A stretch of 64,000 nt of DNA from assembly GCF_004114915.1 (NCBI RefSeq), contig NZ_CP022219.1, positions 2,138,501 through 2,202,500 of the forward strand, read 5' to 3'. Under the pieces are notes generated by a model, which searched no databases, had not been told where the DNA came from, and worked only from the letters and a program-made list of their open reading frames with translations. How positions within the stretch are numbered: position 1 is the first letter of the stretch; every line of letters starts with the position of its first letter. Positions 9,226 through 19,366 of this stretch are shown here, in pieces. This DNA is from Bradyrhizobium guangxiense (GTDB lineage: Bacteria; Pseudomonadota; Alphaproteobacteria; Rhizobiales; Xanthobacteraceae). The position numbers and the translations under genes are program-made.

Positions 9226-10724
9226 TGGACACTTTTGCGGCGCTGGCCCACGGCATGGCCGTTGCCGTCCAGCCGATAAACCTGCTCTATGCGCTGATCG
9301 GCGTGTTCCTCGGCACGGCCGTCGGGGTGCTGCCAGGCATCGGCCCGGCACTGACGGTCGCGCTGCTGCTGCCCGTGACCTACAAGCTCGACCCCGGCGG
9401 CTCGCTGATCATGTTTGCCGGCATCTATTATGGCGGCATGTACGGCGGCTCAACCACCGCGATCCTGATCAACACGCCCGGCGAGAGCGCTTCGATGGCG
9501 ACCGCGCTCGAAGGCAACAAGATGGCCAAGGCCGGCCGTGGCGGGCCGGCTTTGGCGACCTCCGCGATCGGCTCCTTCGTCGCCGGAACCATCGCCACCA
9601 TCGGTCTCGCCTTCCTCGCGCCATGGCTGGTCGATTTCGCCGTGCGTTTCGGCCCCGAGGACTATTTCGCGCTGATGTGCGTTGCGTTCGTCACGGTGTC
9701 GGCGACCTTCGGCGATTCACCGATCCGCGGCCTGACCAGCCTGTTCATCGGCCTGACGCTCGGCCTCGTCGGCATCGACAAGCTGACAGGTCAGGCGCGG
9801 CTTGCGTTCGGTGTTCCTGAATTGCTCGACGGCGTCGAGGTGACGACGCTTGCGGTCGGCCTGTTTGCGGTCGGCGAGGCCCTCTACGTCGCCTCGCGCC
9901 GCCACCACAGCGAGGAGAAGCTCGAGCCGGTGCGCGGCTCGCTGTGGATGACGAAAGAGGACTGGAAGCGATCGTGGAAGCCGTGGCTACGCGGCACCCT
10001 GTTCGGCTTTCCGATCGGCGCGCTGCCGGCGGGCGGTGCGGAGATTCCGACCTTCCTGTCCTATTCGACCGAGAAGCGGCTCACAAAACATCCCGAGGAA
10101 TTCGGCAAGGGTGCGATCGAAGGCGTGGCCGGCCCTGAAGCTGCCAACAACGCCTCGGCCGCCGGCACGCTGGTGCCGTTGCTGACGTTGGGACTGCCGA
10201 CCTCGGCCACCGCCGCGATGATGCTGGCGGGGTTCCAGCAATACGGCCTCAACCCGGGGCCGCTGCTGTTCGCCGAACGGCCCGATCTCGTCTGGGGCCT
10301 GATCGCCAGCTTGTTCATTGCCAACGTGATGCTGCTGGTGCTGACCCTGCCGCTGGTCGGCCTGTGGGTGCGGCTGCTCGCGATCCCGCAGCCCTGGCTC
10401 TATGCCGGCATCCTCGTGTTCGCGACCATGGGCACTATTGCGGCAAAGCCGTCGGTGGTGGAGTTGTCGATGCTGGCCGGTTTCGGCGTGCTCGGCTTCC
10501 TGATGCGCCGGTTCGATTTTCCGATCGCGCCTGTCGTCGTCGGCCTGATCCTCGGCCCCATCGCCGAGAGCCAGCTGCGCCGCGCCCTCGCGATCAGCCT
10601 CGGCGATCCCATGGCGCTGCTGCAGAGCCCGATCTCGGCGACGCTGCTCGGCGTCGCGCTGATCGCGCTGCTGGCGCCCTTCGTGCTGAAGGGGCTTGGC
10701 CGGTTCAAGGCGAACGAGGACTAG
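9222..10724 (+). CDS. tctA: Tripartite tricarboxylate transporter, large permease
   Basis: A 500-residue TctA permease with about 11-12 membrane segments. Hallmarks are [17 protein letters not shown] near residue 38, the [19 protein letters not shown] motif near 68-86, and a second half repeating the pattern ([20 protein letters not shown]). The start may be the GTG at 9222 (GGAG 8 bases upstream) or the ATG at 9225; the difference is one residue. It uses an ion gradient and receives ligand from TctC. Confidence 0.94.
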   Translation: MMDTFAALAHGMAVAVQPINLLYALIGVFLGTAVGVLPGIGPALTVALLLPVTYKLDPGGSLIMFAGIYYGGMYGGSTTAILINTPGESASMATALEGNKMAKAGRGGPALATSAIGSFVAGTIATIGLAFLAPWLVDFAVRFGPEDYFALMCVAFVTVSATFGDSPIRGLTSLFIGLTLGLVGIDKLTGQARLAFGVPELLDGVEVTTLAVGLFAVGEALYVASRRHHSEEKLEPVRGSLWMTKEDWKRSWKPWLRGTLFGFPIGALPAGGAEIPTFLSYSTEKRLTKHPEEFGKGAIEGVAGPEAANNASAAGTLVPLLTLGLPTSATAAMMLAGFQQYGLNPGPLLFAERPDLVWGLIASLFIANVMLLVLTLPLVGLWVRLLAIPQPWLYAGILVFATMGTIAAKPSVVELSMLAGFGVLGFLMRRFDFPIAPVVVGLILGPIAESQLRRALAISLGDPMALLQSPISATLLGVALIALLAPFVLKGLGRFKANED

Positions 10725-10777
10725 TGGTTCCGACGCATGCATCTTTTGATGTTGCGTCCATCTCGTGGGGACATGCC

Positions 10778-11578
10778 ATGCCGTCTGAAGTTCGCTCGCC
10801 CCGTCTCGCTGTCCTGATCGATGCTGACAATGCCTCCGCAAAGATCGCGGACGGACTGTTCGAGGAGATTGCCAAGATCGGCGAGGCCAGCGTTCGCCGC
10901 ATCTACGGCGATTTCTCCAATGCGCGTTCCAGGGGCTGGGCCGACATCCTGTCCAAACATGCGATCATCCCGCAGCAGCAGTTCGCATACACGACAGGAA
11001 AGAACGCGTCGGACATTACCCTTGTCATCGACGCGATGGACCTGCTGCACAGCGGACGGTTCGATGGTTTTTGCCTCGTCTCGTCCGACAGCGACTTTAC
11101 CCGGCTTGCCGCCCGTATCCGGGAGCAGGGCATCGATGTCTTTGGGTTCGGCGAGCAGAAAACGCCGGAAAGCTTCAGGCAGGCCTGCCGAAGGTTCGTC
11201 TACACAGAGAACCTGCTGGCCGGCACGACGACCACCCAGGACGCCGCCTCGAGGTCTGCACCGCTTCAACCGCCCGATGCAGCCACGCCCATCATCAAGA
11301 AGGTCATCACCCAGATGGAGAGTGAGGACGGTTGGGTCACGCTCGGAGAAGTCGGGCGGCAGCTTGCAAACCTGGCTTCCGATTTCGATCCGAGGACGTT
11401 CGGCTTCCGCAAGCTGAGTGATCTCGTGCGAAAGACGAATTCGTTCGAGATCGATGAGGCAAAGGGCCGGTCGATGCGAATCCGGGTCAAGCCTACTGCC
11501 GCACCGCCGCCGCGGCGGCGGAACTCGCGGAGATCTGCCGGGTCGGGGACGGCAGGCAGTTCGGCGCCTAAGACGTAA
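10778..11578 (+). CDS. NYN-domain RNase-like protein with LOTUS domain
   Basis: A 266-residue protein with two domains. The N-terminal NYN/PIN-like domain (about 8-145, LabA/DUF88 type) shows the acidic residues expected for metal-dependent RNA cleavage: Asp15 in LIDADN, Asp79, Asp85, and Asp104/Asp106 in SSDSDF. The C-terminal OST-HTH/LOTUS domain (about 171-228) is a winged helix known to bind RNA. A basic Pro/Arg-rich tail ends the protein. The ATG at 10778 is chosen because GGGGA lies about 7 bases upstream; the frame is open far into tctA but only by chance. It stands alone between tctA and ade. An RNA-processing role is inferred; the target is unknown. Confidence 0.88.
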   Translation: MPSEVRSPRLAVLIDADNASAKIADGLFEEIAKIGEASVRRIYGDFSNARSRGWADILSKHAIIPQQQFAYTTGKNASDITLVIDAMDLLHSGRFDGFCLVSSDSDFTRLAARIREQGIDVFGFGEQKTPESFRQACRRFVYTENLLAGTTTTQDAASRSAPLQPPDAATPIIKKVITQMESEDGWVTLGEVGRQLANLASDFDPRTFGFRKLSDLVRKTNSFEIDEAKGRSMRIRVKPTAAPPPRRRNSRRSAGSGTAGSSAPKT

Positions 11579-11663
11579 GCAGGGCCTGCCGTCATATTTG
11601 CGCTTGCCCGGTTTGGCGCGGGGCGTAACCATCGCTCGCCCGTAACGCCACGCGAGAGTCCCG

Positions 11664-13466
11664 ATGACCAAACTCACCCGTTTCTCCGTCGCGCCGCTGC
11701 ACAGCATGACGCGGCGTCTGGCCGATGTCGCCTCGGCCCGCCTCGCGCCGGATCTCGTCATCTCGGGCGCGCGGGCGCTTTCGACCTATTCGGAGCGGAT
11801 CCATCCGGGGCGAGAGGTCTGGATCACCGGCGGCCGCATCGCGGCGGTGAAGCCGGCTGGCACAGCGAAGAAGGTCTGGAGCGATGTTCCGCTGTACGAT
11901 GCCGCCGGCGGGATCATTGCGCCGGGCCTCGTCGACCCGCACATCCACATCGAGTCCTCGATGGTGACGGCCTGCGCCTATGCCGAGGCCGCGCTGCTCA
12001 ACGGCACCACGACGATCTTCTGCGACAGCCACGAGATCGGCAACGTCATGGACGTCGCCGGCGTCGAGGCGATGCTGGAGGACGCGCGCGAGGCGCCGCT
12101 CTCGATCTTCCTGACGGTGCCTTCGACGGTCCCGGCGACCTCGGCCGAGCTCGAGACGGCGGGCGGCGATCTCACGCCGGACAAGATCGCGGGCCTGTTC
12201 GACCGCTGGCCCGAAGCCGTCGCACTCGGCGAGAAGATGGACTTTGTGCCGGTGACGATGGGTGATGAGCGCAGCCATGCGATCCTCGCGGCCGCGTTGC
12301 AGCGTGGCCGTCCGGTGTCCGGCCACGTCTACGGCCGCGAATTCGTCGCGGCCTATGCGGCGAGCGGCGTCACCGACACGCATGAGGCAATCGACCGCGA
12401 TATCGCCGACGATCTGCTCGATGCCGGCGTCTGGGTGTTCTTGCGCGGCGGACCGCCGACGACGCCATGGCATTCGCTGCCGCAGGCCATCCGCACCATC
12501 ACCGAGCTCGGCGCTTCGCACAAGCGCGCGGCCGTGTGCACCGACGACCGCGACGCCGACGATCTGCTGCTGTTCGGGCTCGACTGGGTGGTGCGCGAAG
12601 CTGTCAAGGCGGGCATGTCGCCGGAGCAGTCCTGGTCGATGGGCTCGCTGCATGGCGCGACGCGCTTCGGCATGGATGGCGACATCGGTGGGCTCGGCGG
12701 CGGCCGCCGCGCCGATCTCGTGCTGATGGATGATCAGCTCAAGCCGCAATGCACCTGGTATGGCGGCGAGCTCGTGGTCGAGCATGGCAAGATCACGCCA
12801 CGCCTCGATGAAGCGCTCTCGCAGCGCTATCAATATCCGAAGGCGGCCTATGTCACGGTGAAGCTGCCGGAGAAGGTGAAGCTCACACCGGAGTTGCCGG
12901 CAAACGCGTGTAGGGTCAACGCGATCAAGACGGCGCTGCCCGGTATCACGCTGATCCATGAGAAGGTGGCGATCGAGCCCGCAAAGGACTGGCCGTCGCT
13001 GTTCGCGCGCTACGGCCTGTGCTTCGTCACGGTAGTCGAGCGCCACGGCAAGTCGGCTGGCAACGTCGCCTACGGTCTGCTGAAGGATTTCGGCCTGAAG
13101 CGCGGCGCGGTGGCCTCCAGCGTTGGCCACGACAGCCATAACATCATCGTGGCCGGAACCAACGAGGCCGACATGCAGGTCGCCATCGCCGCCATCAAGA
13201 CGCACCAGGGCGGCGTTTGCGTCGTTGCCGACGGCAAGGTGAGGGCACTTGTTCCGCTGCCGATCGCGGGGCTGCTCTCCGACAAGCGCGTCACCGAAGT
13301 GGCGGAGGAAGTCAAGGCGCTGAAAAAGGAGTGGGCGGAGGCCGGCTGCACCATCCCGTACATGGGCTTCAATTTGATTCCGCTATCGGTCATTCCGGAA
13401 ATTCGCATCACCGACAAGGGCCTCGTGCTGGTGCCGCAGATGGAACTGGCGCCGCTGTTCGAGTGA
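11664..13466 (+). CDS. ade: Adenine deaminase
   Basis: A 600-residue amidohydrolase-superfamily adenine deaminase (adenine to hypoxanthine plus ammonia, metal-dependent, cytoplasmic). The metal motif [10 protein letters not shown] spans residues 91-100 (His93, His95). Further signatures are GHVYGREF, a histidine in VTDTHEAID and the aspartate in CTDDRD. The C-terminal domain typical of this family ends [10 protein letters not shown]. Length fits the family (560-600). GAGAG lies a few bases before the ATG. It precedes gcl-hyi-glxR, which fits purine breakdown running through ureides to glyoxylate, although urate and allantoin genes are not in the window. Confidence 0.93.
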   Translation: MTKLTRFSVAPLHSMTRRLADVASARLAPDLVISGARALSTYSERIHPGREVWITGGRIAAVKPAGTAKKVWSDVPLYDAAGGIIAPGLVDPHIHIESSMVTACAYAEAALLNGTTTIFCDSHEIGNVMDVAGVEAMLEDAREAPLSIFLTVPSTVPATSAELETAGGDLTPDKIAGLFDRWPEAVALGEKMDFVPVTMGDERSHAILAAALQRGRPVSGHVYGREFVAAYAASGVTDTHEAIDRDIADDLLDAGVWVFLRGGPPTTPWHSLPQAIRTITELGASHKRAAVCTDDRDADDLLLFGLDWVVREAVKAGMSPEQSWSMGSLHGATRFGMDGDIGGLGGGRRADLVLMDDQLKPQCTWYGGELVVEHGKITPRLDEALSQRYQYPKAAYVTVKLPEKVKLTPELPANACRVNAIKTALPGITLIHEKVAIEPAKDWPSLFARYGLCFVTVVERHGKSAGNVAYGLLKDFGLKRGAVASSVGHDSHNIIVAGTNEADMQVAIAAIKTHQGGVCVVADGKVRALVPLPIAGLLSDKRVTEVAEEVKALKKEWAEAGCTIPYMGFNLIPLSVIPEIRITDKGLVLVPQMELAPLFE

Positions 13467-13619
13467 AACGGCTTTCACGCATCTCGTGATCTAACCGCTT
13501 GAGACGCCCACGATTTTCTCGTGGCTGCCGCATCGTGGAAAATAAAATCGATCTCGTTGAGATCGGCTTCTGCGCACCTGATGATCTCGCTCGCTGACTT
13601 GAACCAAGCGAGGTCCGAT

Positions 13620-15410
13620 ATGGCGAAGATGCGAGCCGTCGATGCAGCCGTGCGTATCCTGGAGAAGGAAGGCATCTCGGCTGCCTTCGGCGTTCCCGGT
13701 GCTGCGATCAATCCGCTTTACTCGGCGCTGAAGAAGCGCGGCTCGATCCGCCACATCTTGGCGCGGCATGTCGAGGGTGCCTCGCATATGGCCGAGGGCT
13801 ATACGCGCGCCAAGGCCGGCAATATCGGGGTCTGCATCGGAACCTCTGGGCCGGCCGGCACCGACATGATCACCGGGCTTTACTCCGCGATCGCCGATTC
13901 CATCCCGATCCTCTGCATCACCGGCCAGGCACCGCGGGCGCGGCTCTACAAGGAGGATTTCCAGGCCGTTGACATTGAGTCGATCGCAAAGCCTGTGACC
14001 AAATGGGCGGTGACAGTGCGCGAGCCGGCATTGGTGCCGCGCGTGTTCAGCCAGGCCTTTCACATCATGCGCTCAGGACGGCCGGGGCCGGTGCTGATCG
14101 ACATGCCGCTCGACGTGCAGCTCGCCGAGATCGAGTTCGACGACGAGACCTACGAGCCGCTGCCGGTCTACAAGCCCGCAGCGACCCGCAAGCAGGTCGA
14201 GAAGGCGCTGGAGATGCTCAACGCCGCCGAGCGTCCGCTGATCGTCGCGGGCGGCGGCATCATCAATGCCGACGCTTCGGACCTCCTGGTCGAATTTGCC
14301 GAGATCGCCAATGTGCCTGTGGTACCGACCCTGATGGGATGGGGCGCGATCCCGGACGACCACGTGCTGATGGCCGGCATGGTCGGTCTTCAGACCAGCC
14401 ACCGCTACGGCAATGCCACCATGCTGGAATCCGACTTCGTGCTCGGCATCGGCAATCGCTGGGCCAACCGCCACACCGGCTCGGTCGAGACCTACACCAA
14501 GGGCCGCACCTTCGTGCATGTCGATATCGAGCCGACGCAGATCGGGCGCGTGTTCAATCCCGATCTCGGCATCGTCTCGGACGCCAAGGCCGCGCTCGAG
14601 CTGTTCGTCACCGTCGCCAGGGAGTGGCGGCGGTCAGGCAGGCTCCGCGAGCGCCAGGCGTGGCCCGCGGCCTGCCGCGATCGCAAGAAGACCATGCTGC
14701 GCAAGAGCCATTTCGACAACGTCCCAATCAAGCCGCAGCGCGTCTATGAGGAGATGACCAAGGCCTTCGGCCGGGACACCTGCTACGTCACCGTGATCGG
14801 CCTGTCGCAGATCGCCGGCGCGCAGTTCCTCGGCGTTTACAAGCCGCGCAACTGGATCAATGCCGGGCAGGCGGGGCCGCTCGGCTGGACATTGCCCGCA
14901 GCGCTCGGCGTACGTGCCGCATGCCCGGATCGCGACATCGTTGCGCTCTCCGGCGACTACGACTTCCAGTTCCTGATCGAGGAGCTCGCGGTCGGGGCGC
15001 AGTTCAATCTGCCCTACATCCACGTCGTCGTGAACAATTCCTATCTCGGTCTGATCCGACAGGCCCAGCGCGGCTTCGACATGGACTATCACGTTCAGCT
15101 CTCCTTCGAGAACATCAACGCGCCCGAAATCGGCGTCTACGGCGTCGACCATGTCGCCGTCGCCGAAGGCCTCGGCTGCAAGGCGATCCGCGTCACCGAT
15201 CCGAAGGACGCTCAAGCGGCGTTCGCGACCGCGCGCGAACTGATGGCCAAGCATCGCGTGCCCGTGGTGGTCGAGTTCATCCTCGAACGCGTCACCAACA
15301 TCGCGATGGGCACGGAGATCGACAACATCGTCGAGTTCGAGGAGGTGCTGGCCCTGCCGCTCGACGAGGTCGAGCGGGCGCGCCCTGGCGTGCTGCAGCC
15401 GGCGGAATAG
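13620..15410 (+). CDS. gcl: Glyoxylate carboligase
   Basis: A 596-residue ThDP/FAD enzyme that joins two glyoxylates to tartronate semialdehyde and CO2. The start [19 protein letters not shown] matches the enteric enzyme. Near the position where related enzymes carry a catalytic glutamate it reads [12 protein letters not shown], the valine-type pocket special to this enzyme. The ThDP motif begins SGDYDFQF and continues to [10 protein letters not shown] in the C-terminal third. The ATG at 13620 has GAGG about 7 bases upstream; the frame is open to 13521 without a good site. It is first of gcl-hyi-glxR. Confidence 0.96.
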   Translation: MAKMRAVDAAVRILEKEGISAAFGVPGAAINPLYSALKKRGSIRHILARHVEGASHMAEGYTRAKAGNIGVCIGTSGPAGTDMITGLYSAIADSIPILCITGQAPRARLYKEDFQAVDIESIAKPVTKWAVTVREPALVPRVFSQAFHIMRSGRPGPVLIDMPLDVQLAEIEFDDETYEPLPVYKPAATRKQVEKALEMLNAAERPLIVAGGGIINADASDLLVEFAEIANVPVVPTLMGWGAIPDDHVLMAGMVGLQTSHRYGNATMLESDFVLGIGNRWANRHTGSVETYTKGRTFVHVDIEPTQIGRVFNPDLGIVSDAKAALELFVTVAREWRRSGRLRERQAWPAACRDRKKTMLRKSHFDNVPIKPQRVYEEMTKAFGRDTCYVTVIGLSQIAGAQFLGVYKPRNWINAGQAGPLGWTLPAALGVRAACPDRDIVALSGDYDFQFLIEELAVGAQFNLPYIHVVVNNSYLGLIRQAQRGFDMDYHVQLSFENINAPEIGVYGVDHVAVAEGLGCKAIRVTDPKDAQAAFATARELMAKHRVPVVVEFILERVTNIAMGTEIDNIVEFEEVLALPLDEVERARPGVLQPAE

Positions 15411-15424
15411 GGAAGGACCACATC

Positions 15425-16210
15425 ATGCCGAAATTTGCCGCCAACCTCACCATGCTCTTCAACGAAATGCCGTTCCTCGACCGCTTCGCTGCGGCCAAGG
15501 CGCCAGGCTTTGTCGGGGTCGAGTATCTCTTCCCCTATGATTTCGACAAGGCGCAGCTGCGCGAGCAGCTCGAGGCGCACGGGTTGACGCAGGTGCTGCA
15601 CAATCTGCCGGCCGGAAACTGGGCGGGTGGCGAGCGCGGCATCGCGATCCTGCCCGATCGCACCGCCGAATTCCGCGACGGTGTGTTCCGCGCCATCGAC
15701 TATGCCAAGGCGCTCGATTGCGAGCAGCTCAACTGCCTCGTCGGCATCGCGCCCGTCGATGCCGACCCGCGCGAGCTTCAGGAGACGCTGGTCGGAAACT
15801 TGCGCTTTGCCGCTTCGACGCTGGCACGGGAGAACATCAGGCTGCTGGTCGAGCCGATCAACACGCTCGACATTCCCGGCTTCTTCCTCAACGGCACCGA
15901 GCAGGCGGTGCAGCTGATCTCGGAGGTGCGCTCGAACAACCTCTTCATCCAATACGACATCTATCACATGCAGATCATGGAGGGCGATCTCGCCCGCACG
16001 ATGCAGGAATATCTGCCCCAGATTGCCCATATCCAGCTCGCCGACAATCCCGGCCGTCACGAGCCCGGCACCGGCGAGATCAACTATCCCTTCTTGTTCC
16101 GCCACCTCGACGCGATCGGCTATCGCGGCTGGGTCGGATGCGAATACAAGCCGCGCACCACGACGCTGGAAGGGCTGGCCTGGCACGCGGCGCAGACATT
16201 CGAGACGTAG
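15425..16210 (+). CDS. hyi: Hydroxypyruvate isomerase
   Basis: A 261-residue TIM-barrel isomerase that interconverts hydroxypyruvate and tartronate semialdehyde. Family patterns are MPKFAANLTMLFNEMPFLDR at the N-terminus, the metal-site glutamate in LLVEPINTLDIPGF, YDIYHMQIMEGD, and HIQLADNPGRHEPGTGEI. The C-terminal GWVGCEYKPRTTT supplies the second active-site glutamate. GGAAGGA precedes the ATG by about 8 bases and the gene follows gcl by 14 bases. Confidence 0.95.
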   Translation: MPKFAANLTMLFNEMPFLDRFAAAKAPGFVGVEYLFPYDFDKAQLREQLEAHGLTQVLHNLPAGNWAGGERGIAILPDRTAEFRDGVFRAIDYAKALDCEQLNCLVGIAPVDADPRELQETLVGNLRFAASTLARENIRLLVEPINTLDIPGFFLNGTEQAVQLISEVRSNNLFIQYDIYHMQIMEGDLARTMQEYLPQIAHIQLADNPGRHEPGTGEINYPFLFRHLDAIGYRGWVGCEYKPRTTTLEGLAWHAAQTFET

Positions 16211-16238
16211 GGGATACCGAACGCAGTGACAGTGCGCT

Positions 16239-16262
16239 CCCTCTCCCGCGTGCGGGAGAGGG
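16239..16262. repeat. Perfect hairpin between hyi and glxR
   Basis: CCCTCTCCCGC and GCGGGAGAGGG form a perfect 11-base stem with a two-base loop. The surrounding sequence (CTCTCCCGC...GAGAGGG...CGGATGA) resembles the blocks in the 31258-31392 repeat and looks like a fragment of a dispersed intergenic element. There is no T tail, so it is more likely an RNA-stabilising or processing hairpin than a terminator. Confidence 0.6.
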
Positions 16263-16314
16263 GCACCGGGCGTGCGGATGAAATCTTGCCAATGCAACTG
16301 AGGGAAACGCAGAC

Positions 16315-17202
16315 ATGATCGACATCGGCTTCATCGGGCTTGGCACCATGGGACGGCCGATGGCCGGCCATCTCCTAGCGGCGGGGCACCATGTTCTGCT
16401 GCATGACGTCGCGCCGGTTGCGCCGGAGCTGATCGCGGCGGGCGGCATTCCCTGCAAGTCCGGCAAGCAGGTCGCGGAGGAGGCCGATGCGGTCATCATC
16501 ATGGTCCCGGACACGCCGCATGTGGAGGCCGTACTGTTCGGCGAGGACGGGGTGGCCAGCGGCATCTCGAACGGCAAGATCGTCGTCGACATGAGCTCGA
16601 TCTCGCCGCTGGCGACGAAGCAGTTTGCGAAGAAGATCGAGGCGCTCGGGGCGGACTATCTCGACGCGCCGGTCTCGGGTGGGGAGGTCGGGGCGAAAGC
16701 CGCGAGCCTCACCATCATGGTCGGCGGGCCGGAGCGGGCTTTTGGGACCATGAAGCCGGTCTTCGACAAGATGGGCAAGAACGTCACGCATGTCGGCGCC
16801 AATGGCGACGGCCAGACTACGAAGGTCGCCAACCAGATCATCGTCGCGCTAACCATCGAAGCTGTGAGCGAGGCGCTGCTGTTTGCATCGAAAGCCGGCG
16901 CAAACCCTGCGCTGGTGCGCAAGGCGCTGATGGGCGGGTTTGCTTCCTCGCGCATCCTCGAAGTGCATGGTGAGCGCATGGTGAAACGCAATTTCGATCC
17001 CGGCTTCCGCATCGAGCTGCACCAGAAGGATCTCAATCTCGCGCTCGAAGGCGCGCGCTCGCTCGGTCTCTCGCTGCCGAGTACGGCGGTGGCGCAGCAA
17101 TTGTTCTCGGCCTGCACCGCCCATGGCGGCGAGGGCTGGGATCATTCGGCGATGGTGCGAGCGTTGGAACTGATGGCCGGCCACGAGATCGCCGCAGCCT
17201 GA
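16315..17202 (+). CDS. glxR: Tartronate semialdehyde reductase
   Basis: A 295-residue beta-hydroxyacid dehydrogenase (2-hydroxy-3-oxopropionate reductase) that reduces tartronate semialdehyde to glycerate with NAD(P)H. The cofactor fold begins IGFIGLGTMGRPMAGHL. The substrate motif DAPVSGGEVGA and the catalytic lysine in KVANQIIVA (about residue 170) are intact. The C-terminal half is all helical as in the family. It completes the route from glyoxylate to glycerate encoded by gcl-hyi-glxR. Confidence 0.95.
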   Translation: MIDIGFIGLGTMGRPMAGHLLAAGHHVLLHDVAPVAPELIAAGGIPCKSGKQVAEEADAVIIMVPDTPHVEAVLFGEDGVASGISNGKIVVDMSSISPLATKQFAKKIEALGADYLDAPVSGGEVGAKAASLTIMVGGPERAFGTMKPVFDKMGKNVTHVGANGDGQTTKVANQIIVALTIEAVSEALLFASKAGANPALVRKALMGGFASSRILEVHGERMVKRNFDPGFRIELHQKDLNLALEGARSLGLSLPSTAVAQQLFSACTAHGGEGWDHSAMVRALELMAGHEIAAA

Positions 17203-17316
17203 ACTGTTACGCCGTAACACTCTCCAGCTTTGGTGCGTTCTTCGGCACGCGGGAACCGGAACAATGATCCGGCCCCGCGGTTGAAGGCGCAGGACAATCA
17301 CTGGAGACAAAACAAC

Positions 17317-17700
17317 ATGAAGACCCGTCTTGCGATTTCGTTGGCTGCCGCGTCGCTGCTGGCGTCGAGTGCAGCCTTTGCTCAGTCGACGACCGCCCAG
17401 GGCGCAGCGGATGGCGCGCGTGCGGGTGGCGATATCGGCGGTCCGATCGGCGCGATGGTCGGCGGCACCGTCGGTGCGGCCGTCGGCGCCGGTCTGGAAA
17501 TTCCGAATGCCGTATTGGGCGGAATTCCGCGCGATGATTCAGTGGTCATCCACGAGCGCGTCGTCGTCGGCGAGCCGCTGCCGCCGACCGTGGTGCTGCG
17601 CCCCGTGCCGAACTACACCGAGTACCGCTATGCAGTCGTGAACGACCGCCGCGTGATCGTCGAGCCGCGCACGCGTCGCGTCGTCAAGATCATCGACTGA
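17317..17700 (+). CDS. DUF1236-type exported protein
   Basis: A 127-residue protein with a signal peptide (AISLAAASLLASSAAFA, cleavage before QST), a glycine/alanine-rich middle (about 30-65, GGPIGAMVGGTVGAAVGAG) and a C-terminal DUF1236 module with the usual YAVVNDRRVIVEP ending. The glycine-rich part resembles membrane-inserting glycine-zipper segments. GGAG lies about 10 bases before the ATG. Such proteins are numerous in bradyrhizobia; function is not known. The long reading frame to 17230 has no ribosome site. Confidence 0.8.
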   Translation: MKTRLAISLAAASLLASSAAFAQSTTAQGAADGARAGGDIGGPIGAMVGGTVGAAVGAGLEIPNAVLGGIPRDDSVVIHERVVVGEPLPPTVVLRPVPNYTEYRYAVVNDRRVIVEPRTRRVVKIID

Positions 17701-17727
17701 CCCCTCGGCAATCCCAGGCGTTGAGAA

Positions 17728-17762
17728 GATGGGCCCTGCGGAGTGTCACTCCGCGGGGCCTT
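17728..17762. terminator. Convergent terminator between DUF1236 and VanZ-like genes
   Basis: GGCCCTGCGGAGT pairs with ACTCCGCGGGGCC across GTC with one wobble pair. It sits 30 bases after the DUF1236 stop and reaches the stop of the convergent VanZ-like gene. The tail (TTCGCTCG) is weak in T, but the 13-base stem is strong enough to act on both converging transcripts. Confidence 0.65.
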
Positions 17763-18123
17763 CGCTCGTCAGGGCGGGCCCAGGGCGAAAGCGCGTGAGC
17801 AACCAGTCGGCCGCGGCCGCGAGCGCAAAGCCGATGCAGGCGGTGAGCGCGTCGACCAGAAAATCCTCCAGCCGGGCGTGGCGTCCGGGCGCCCAAAACT
17901 GCATCAGCTCGAGCACACCGATCAGGACGATCGCGGCCGCCGCGATCAGCAGGCGCCGGCGCGGATAGGCGAGGCCGAAGGTCAGCCCCACCAGGATGAA
18001 TGCGAGCGCGTGTTCGCCGTTCCGGCCGAGGTTGGAATGGGGCCGCAGGCCGGGGGGACCGAGGGTGGCGAACGTAACGGCGGCTGCGAGCAGCCAGGCA
18101 ATGGATCGAACCAAAATGGACAT
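17746..18123 (-). CDS. VanZ-like small membrane protein
   Basis: A 125-residue protein with four hydrophobic segments and VanZ-family marks: HSNLGRNGEHALAFILVG, then LELMQFWAPGRHARLEDFLVDAL. The conserved glutamate, histidine and PGR...DF pattern are present. Members of this family in non-enterococcal bacteria have no settled function. Its 3' end overlaps the hairpin shared with the convergent DUF1236 gene. Confidence 0.75.
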   Translation of the reverse strand: MSILVRSIAWLLAAAVTFATLGPPGLRPHSNLGRNGEHALAFILVGLTFGLAYPRRRLLIAAAAIVLIGVLELMQFWAPGRHARLEDFLVDALTACIGFALAAAADWLLTRFRPGPALTSEGPAE

Positions 18124-18200
18124 TCGGCCCGCTTAGCACAGATTTGCAGCCAGCCGGCACCATCGTCCCATCAGATCGCCGTGTAGTTAATGACGAAGCG

Positions 18201-18791
18201 TTAAAGAGGCTCCCGCACGCCGAGCCCGTGCATGAAGCGCTCGCGGATCTGCACGGGATCTCGCCTTGTGGTCCCGACGCCGGGCTTGTCGTCGATCCGG
18301 ACCGCGATCAGGCTGGGCTCGGTAGCGGACATCGCGGCGTCGACCAGACGCTCGAAATCCTCCTCGTCTGCGGCCCAGGCGCTGTTGGCGAGGCCGGAGC
18401 CGATGGCGATGGCAACGATGTCCGCGACGCTCGCCGCGGGGGTCGGCTGTGCGCCAGTGATCTGGTAGATGCCGTTGTCCATCACGACCATGACGAGGTT
18501 TTTCGGCTTCAACGCCGCAATGGTCGAGAGTGCGCCGAGCTGCATCAGCAGCGAGCCGTCGCCTTCGAGCGCGAAGACGCGGCGGTCGGGCTGCGCCAGC
18601 GCGACGCCGAGCGCAATCGGGAAGGCGAGACCCATGCTGCCCAGCATGTAGAAATTCTGCGGCCGGTGTCCGGCGGCCCAGAGGTCGAAATTGGTGTTGC
18701 CGATGCCGCCAATCACGGCCTCCTCGTGCTTCAGCTTTCCGATCAAGCGCGAGGTCAGGTCGAAGCGGTTCATCACCTTGGTGTTGCGCAT
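18201..18791 (-). CDS. Split ThDP decarboxylase, C-terminal (beta) subunit
   Basis: A 196-residue protein that is only the cofactor-binding half of a thiamine-diphosphate decarboxylase. The ThDP motif runs from ALEGDGSLLMQLG to MDNGIYQITGAQ. It matches the beta subunits of sulfopyruvate and phosphonopyruvate decarboxylases (ComE type). Several starts are possible: ATG at 18791 is used here, but the GTG at 18797 or 18809 is also in frame and GAGGT lies just before them. It overlaps or abuts the alpha subunit gene, so the two should form one enzyme. The substrate, a 2-oxoacid, cannot be fixed. Confidence 0.78.
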   Translation of the reverse strand: MRNTKVMNRFDLTSRLIGKLKHEEAVIGGIGNTNFDLWAAGHRPQNFYMLGSMGLAFPIALGVALAQPDRRVFALEGDGSLLMQLGALSTIAALKPKNLVMVVMDNGIYQITGAQPTPAASVADIVAIAIGSGLANSAWAADEEDFERLVDAAMSATEPSLIAVRIDDKPGVGTTRRDPVQIRERFMHGLGVREPL

Positions 18792-18805
18792 AGTCACGGC
18801 CGACC

Positions 18806-19366
18806 TCACTTGTCGAACGTCTTGCCGCCGGTGAGCAGCGGGTTGAGGATCAGCGCCACCGGCGCCTGCGTGGTGACGGCCTGCTTGATCGAGCGGTCGG
18901 TGATGAATTCGAGCTCGTCGAGCCGGGTGATGGTGTGGTGCTCGAGCGCCAGCGAATCCAGCACCGGGCGCATGGTGCGGCAGACCAGCGACTGGCCGTA
19001 ATTGAATTCGCCGAGCGTGCCGCGTTCGGAGACGAACATGATCAGAGGGATCTGGTAGGGCACCGCGAGCGAGGCGAGCACGTTGGCGAGCGTGGCAAAG
19101 CCGGAGGTCTGCATCAGCACCGCGCCTCGCCGGCCGCCCATCCAGGCGCCCGAGACGATGCCGACCGCCTCCTCTTCGCGCGCCGTGGCGAAAGTGGTGA
19201 AGAAGGGATCGGCGTGTAGGTTTTTGATCAGCGGGGTCAGCACGCGGTCGGGCACGTAAGGGACGAGGCTGATCTCGTTCCGTTTCAGGCTTTGCAGGAC
19301 GATGCTGTGCCAGCTCCTGTCGCTGGATCCAGGTGGCGCCTGAGTCTGCTGTTCCGCAATCGCCAT
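18806..19366 (-). CDS. Split ThDP decarboxylase, N-terminal (alpha) subunit
   Basis: A 186-residue protein equal to the pyrimidine-binding half of a ThDP decarboxylase. The activating glutamate lies in TAREEEAVGIVSGAW, followed by AVLMQTSGFATLANVLASL, the pattern of ComD/sulfopyruvate decarboxylase alpha. GAGGGAG is a few bases before the ATG at 19366. It is first of a two-gene operon, divergent from a D-2-hydroxyacid dehydrogenase. That pairing suggests one 2-oxoacid that can be either reduced or decarboxylated; this is inference. Confidence 0.78.
   Translation of the reverse strand: MAIAEQQTQAPPGSSDRSWHSIVLQSLKRNEISLVPYVPDRVLTPLIKNLHADPFFTTFATAREEEAVGIVSGAWMGGRRGAVLMQTSGFATLANVLASLAVPYQIPLIMFVSERGTLGEFNYGQSLVCRTMRPVLDSLALEHHTITRLDELEFITDRSIKQAVTTQAPVALILNPLLTGGKTFDK

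Noticed and set aside
10364..10777. Upstream extension of the NYN-LOTUS frame into tctA
   Set aside because: The part before 10778 is an Arg/Pro-rich out-of-frame reading of tctA; the ATG at 10778 has its own ribosome site.
11592..13205. 537-residue leftward frame over adenine deaminase
   Set aside because: Antisense shadow; no family features, while ade on the plus strand is complete.
13521..13619. N-terminal extension of glyoxylate carboligase
   Set aside because: The family start [10 protein letters not shown] lies at 13620 with a good ribosome site; the extension has no similarity to relatives.
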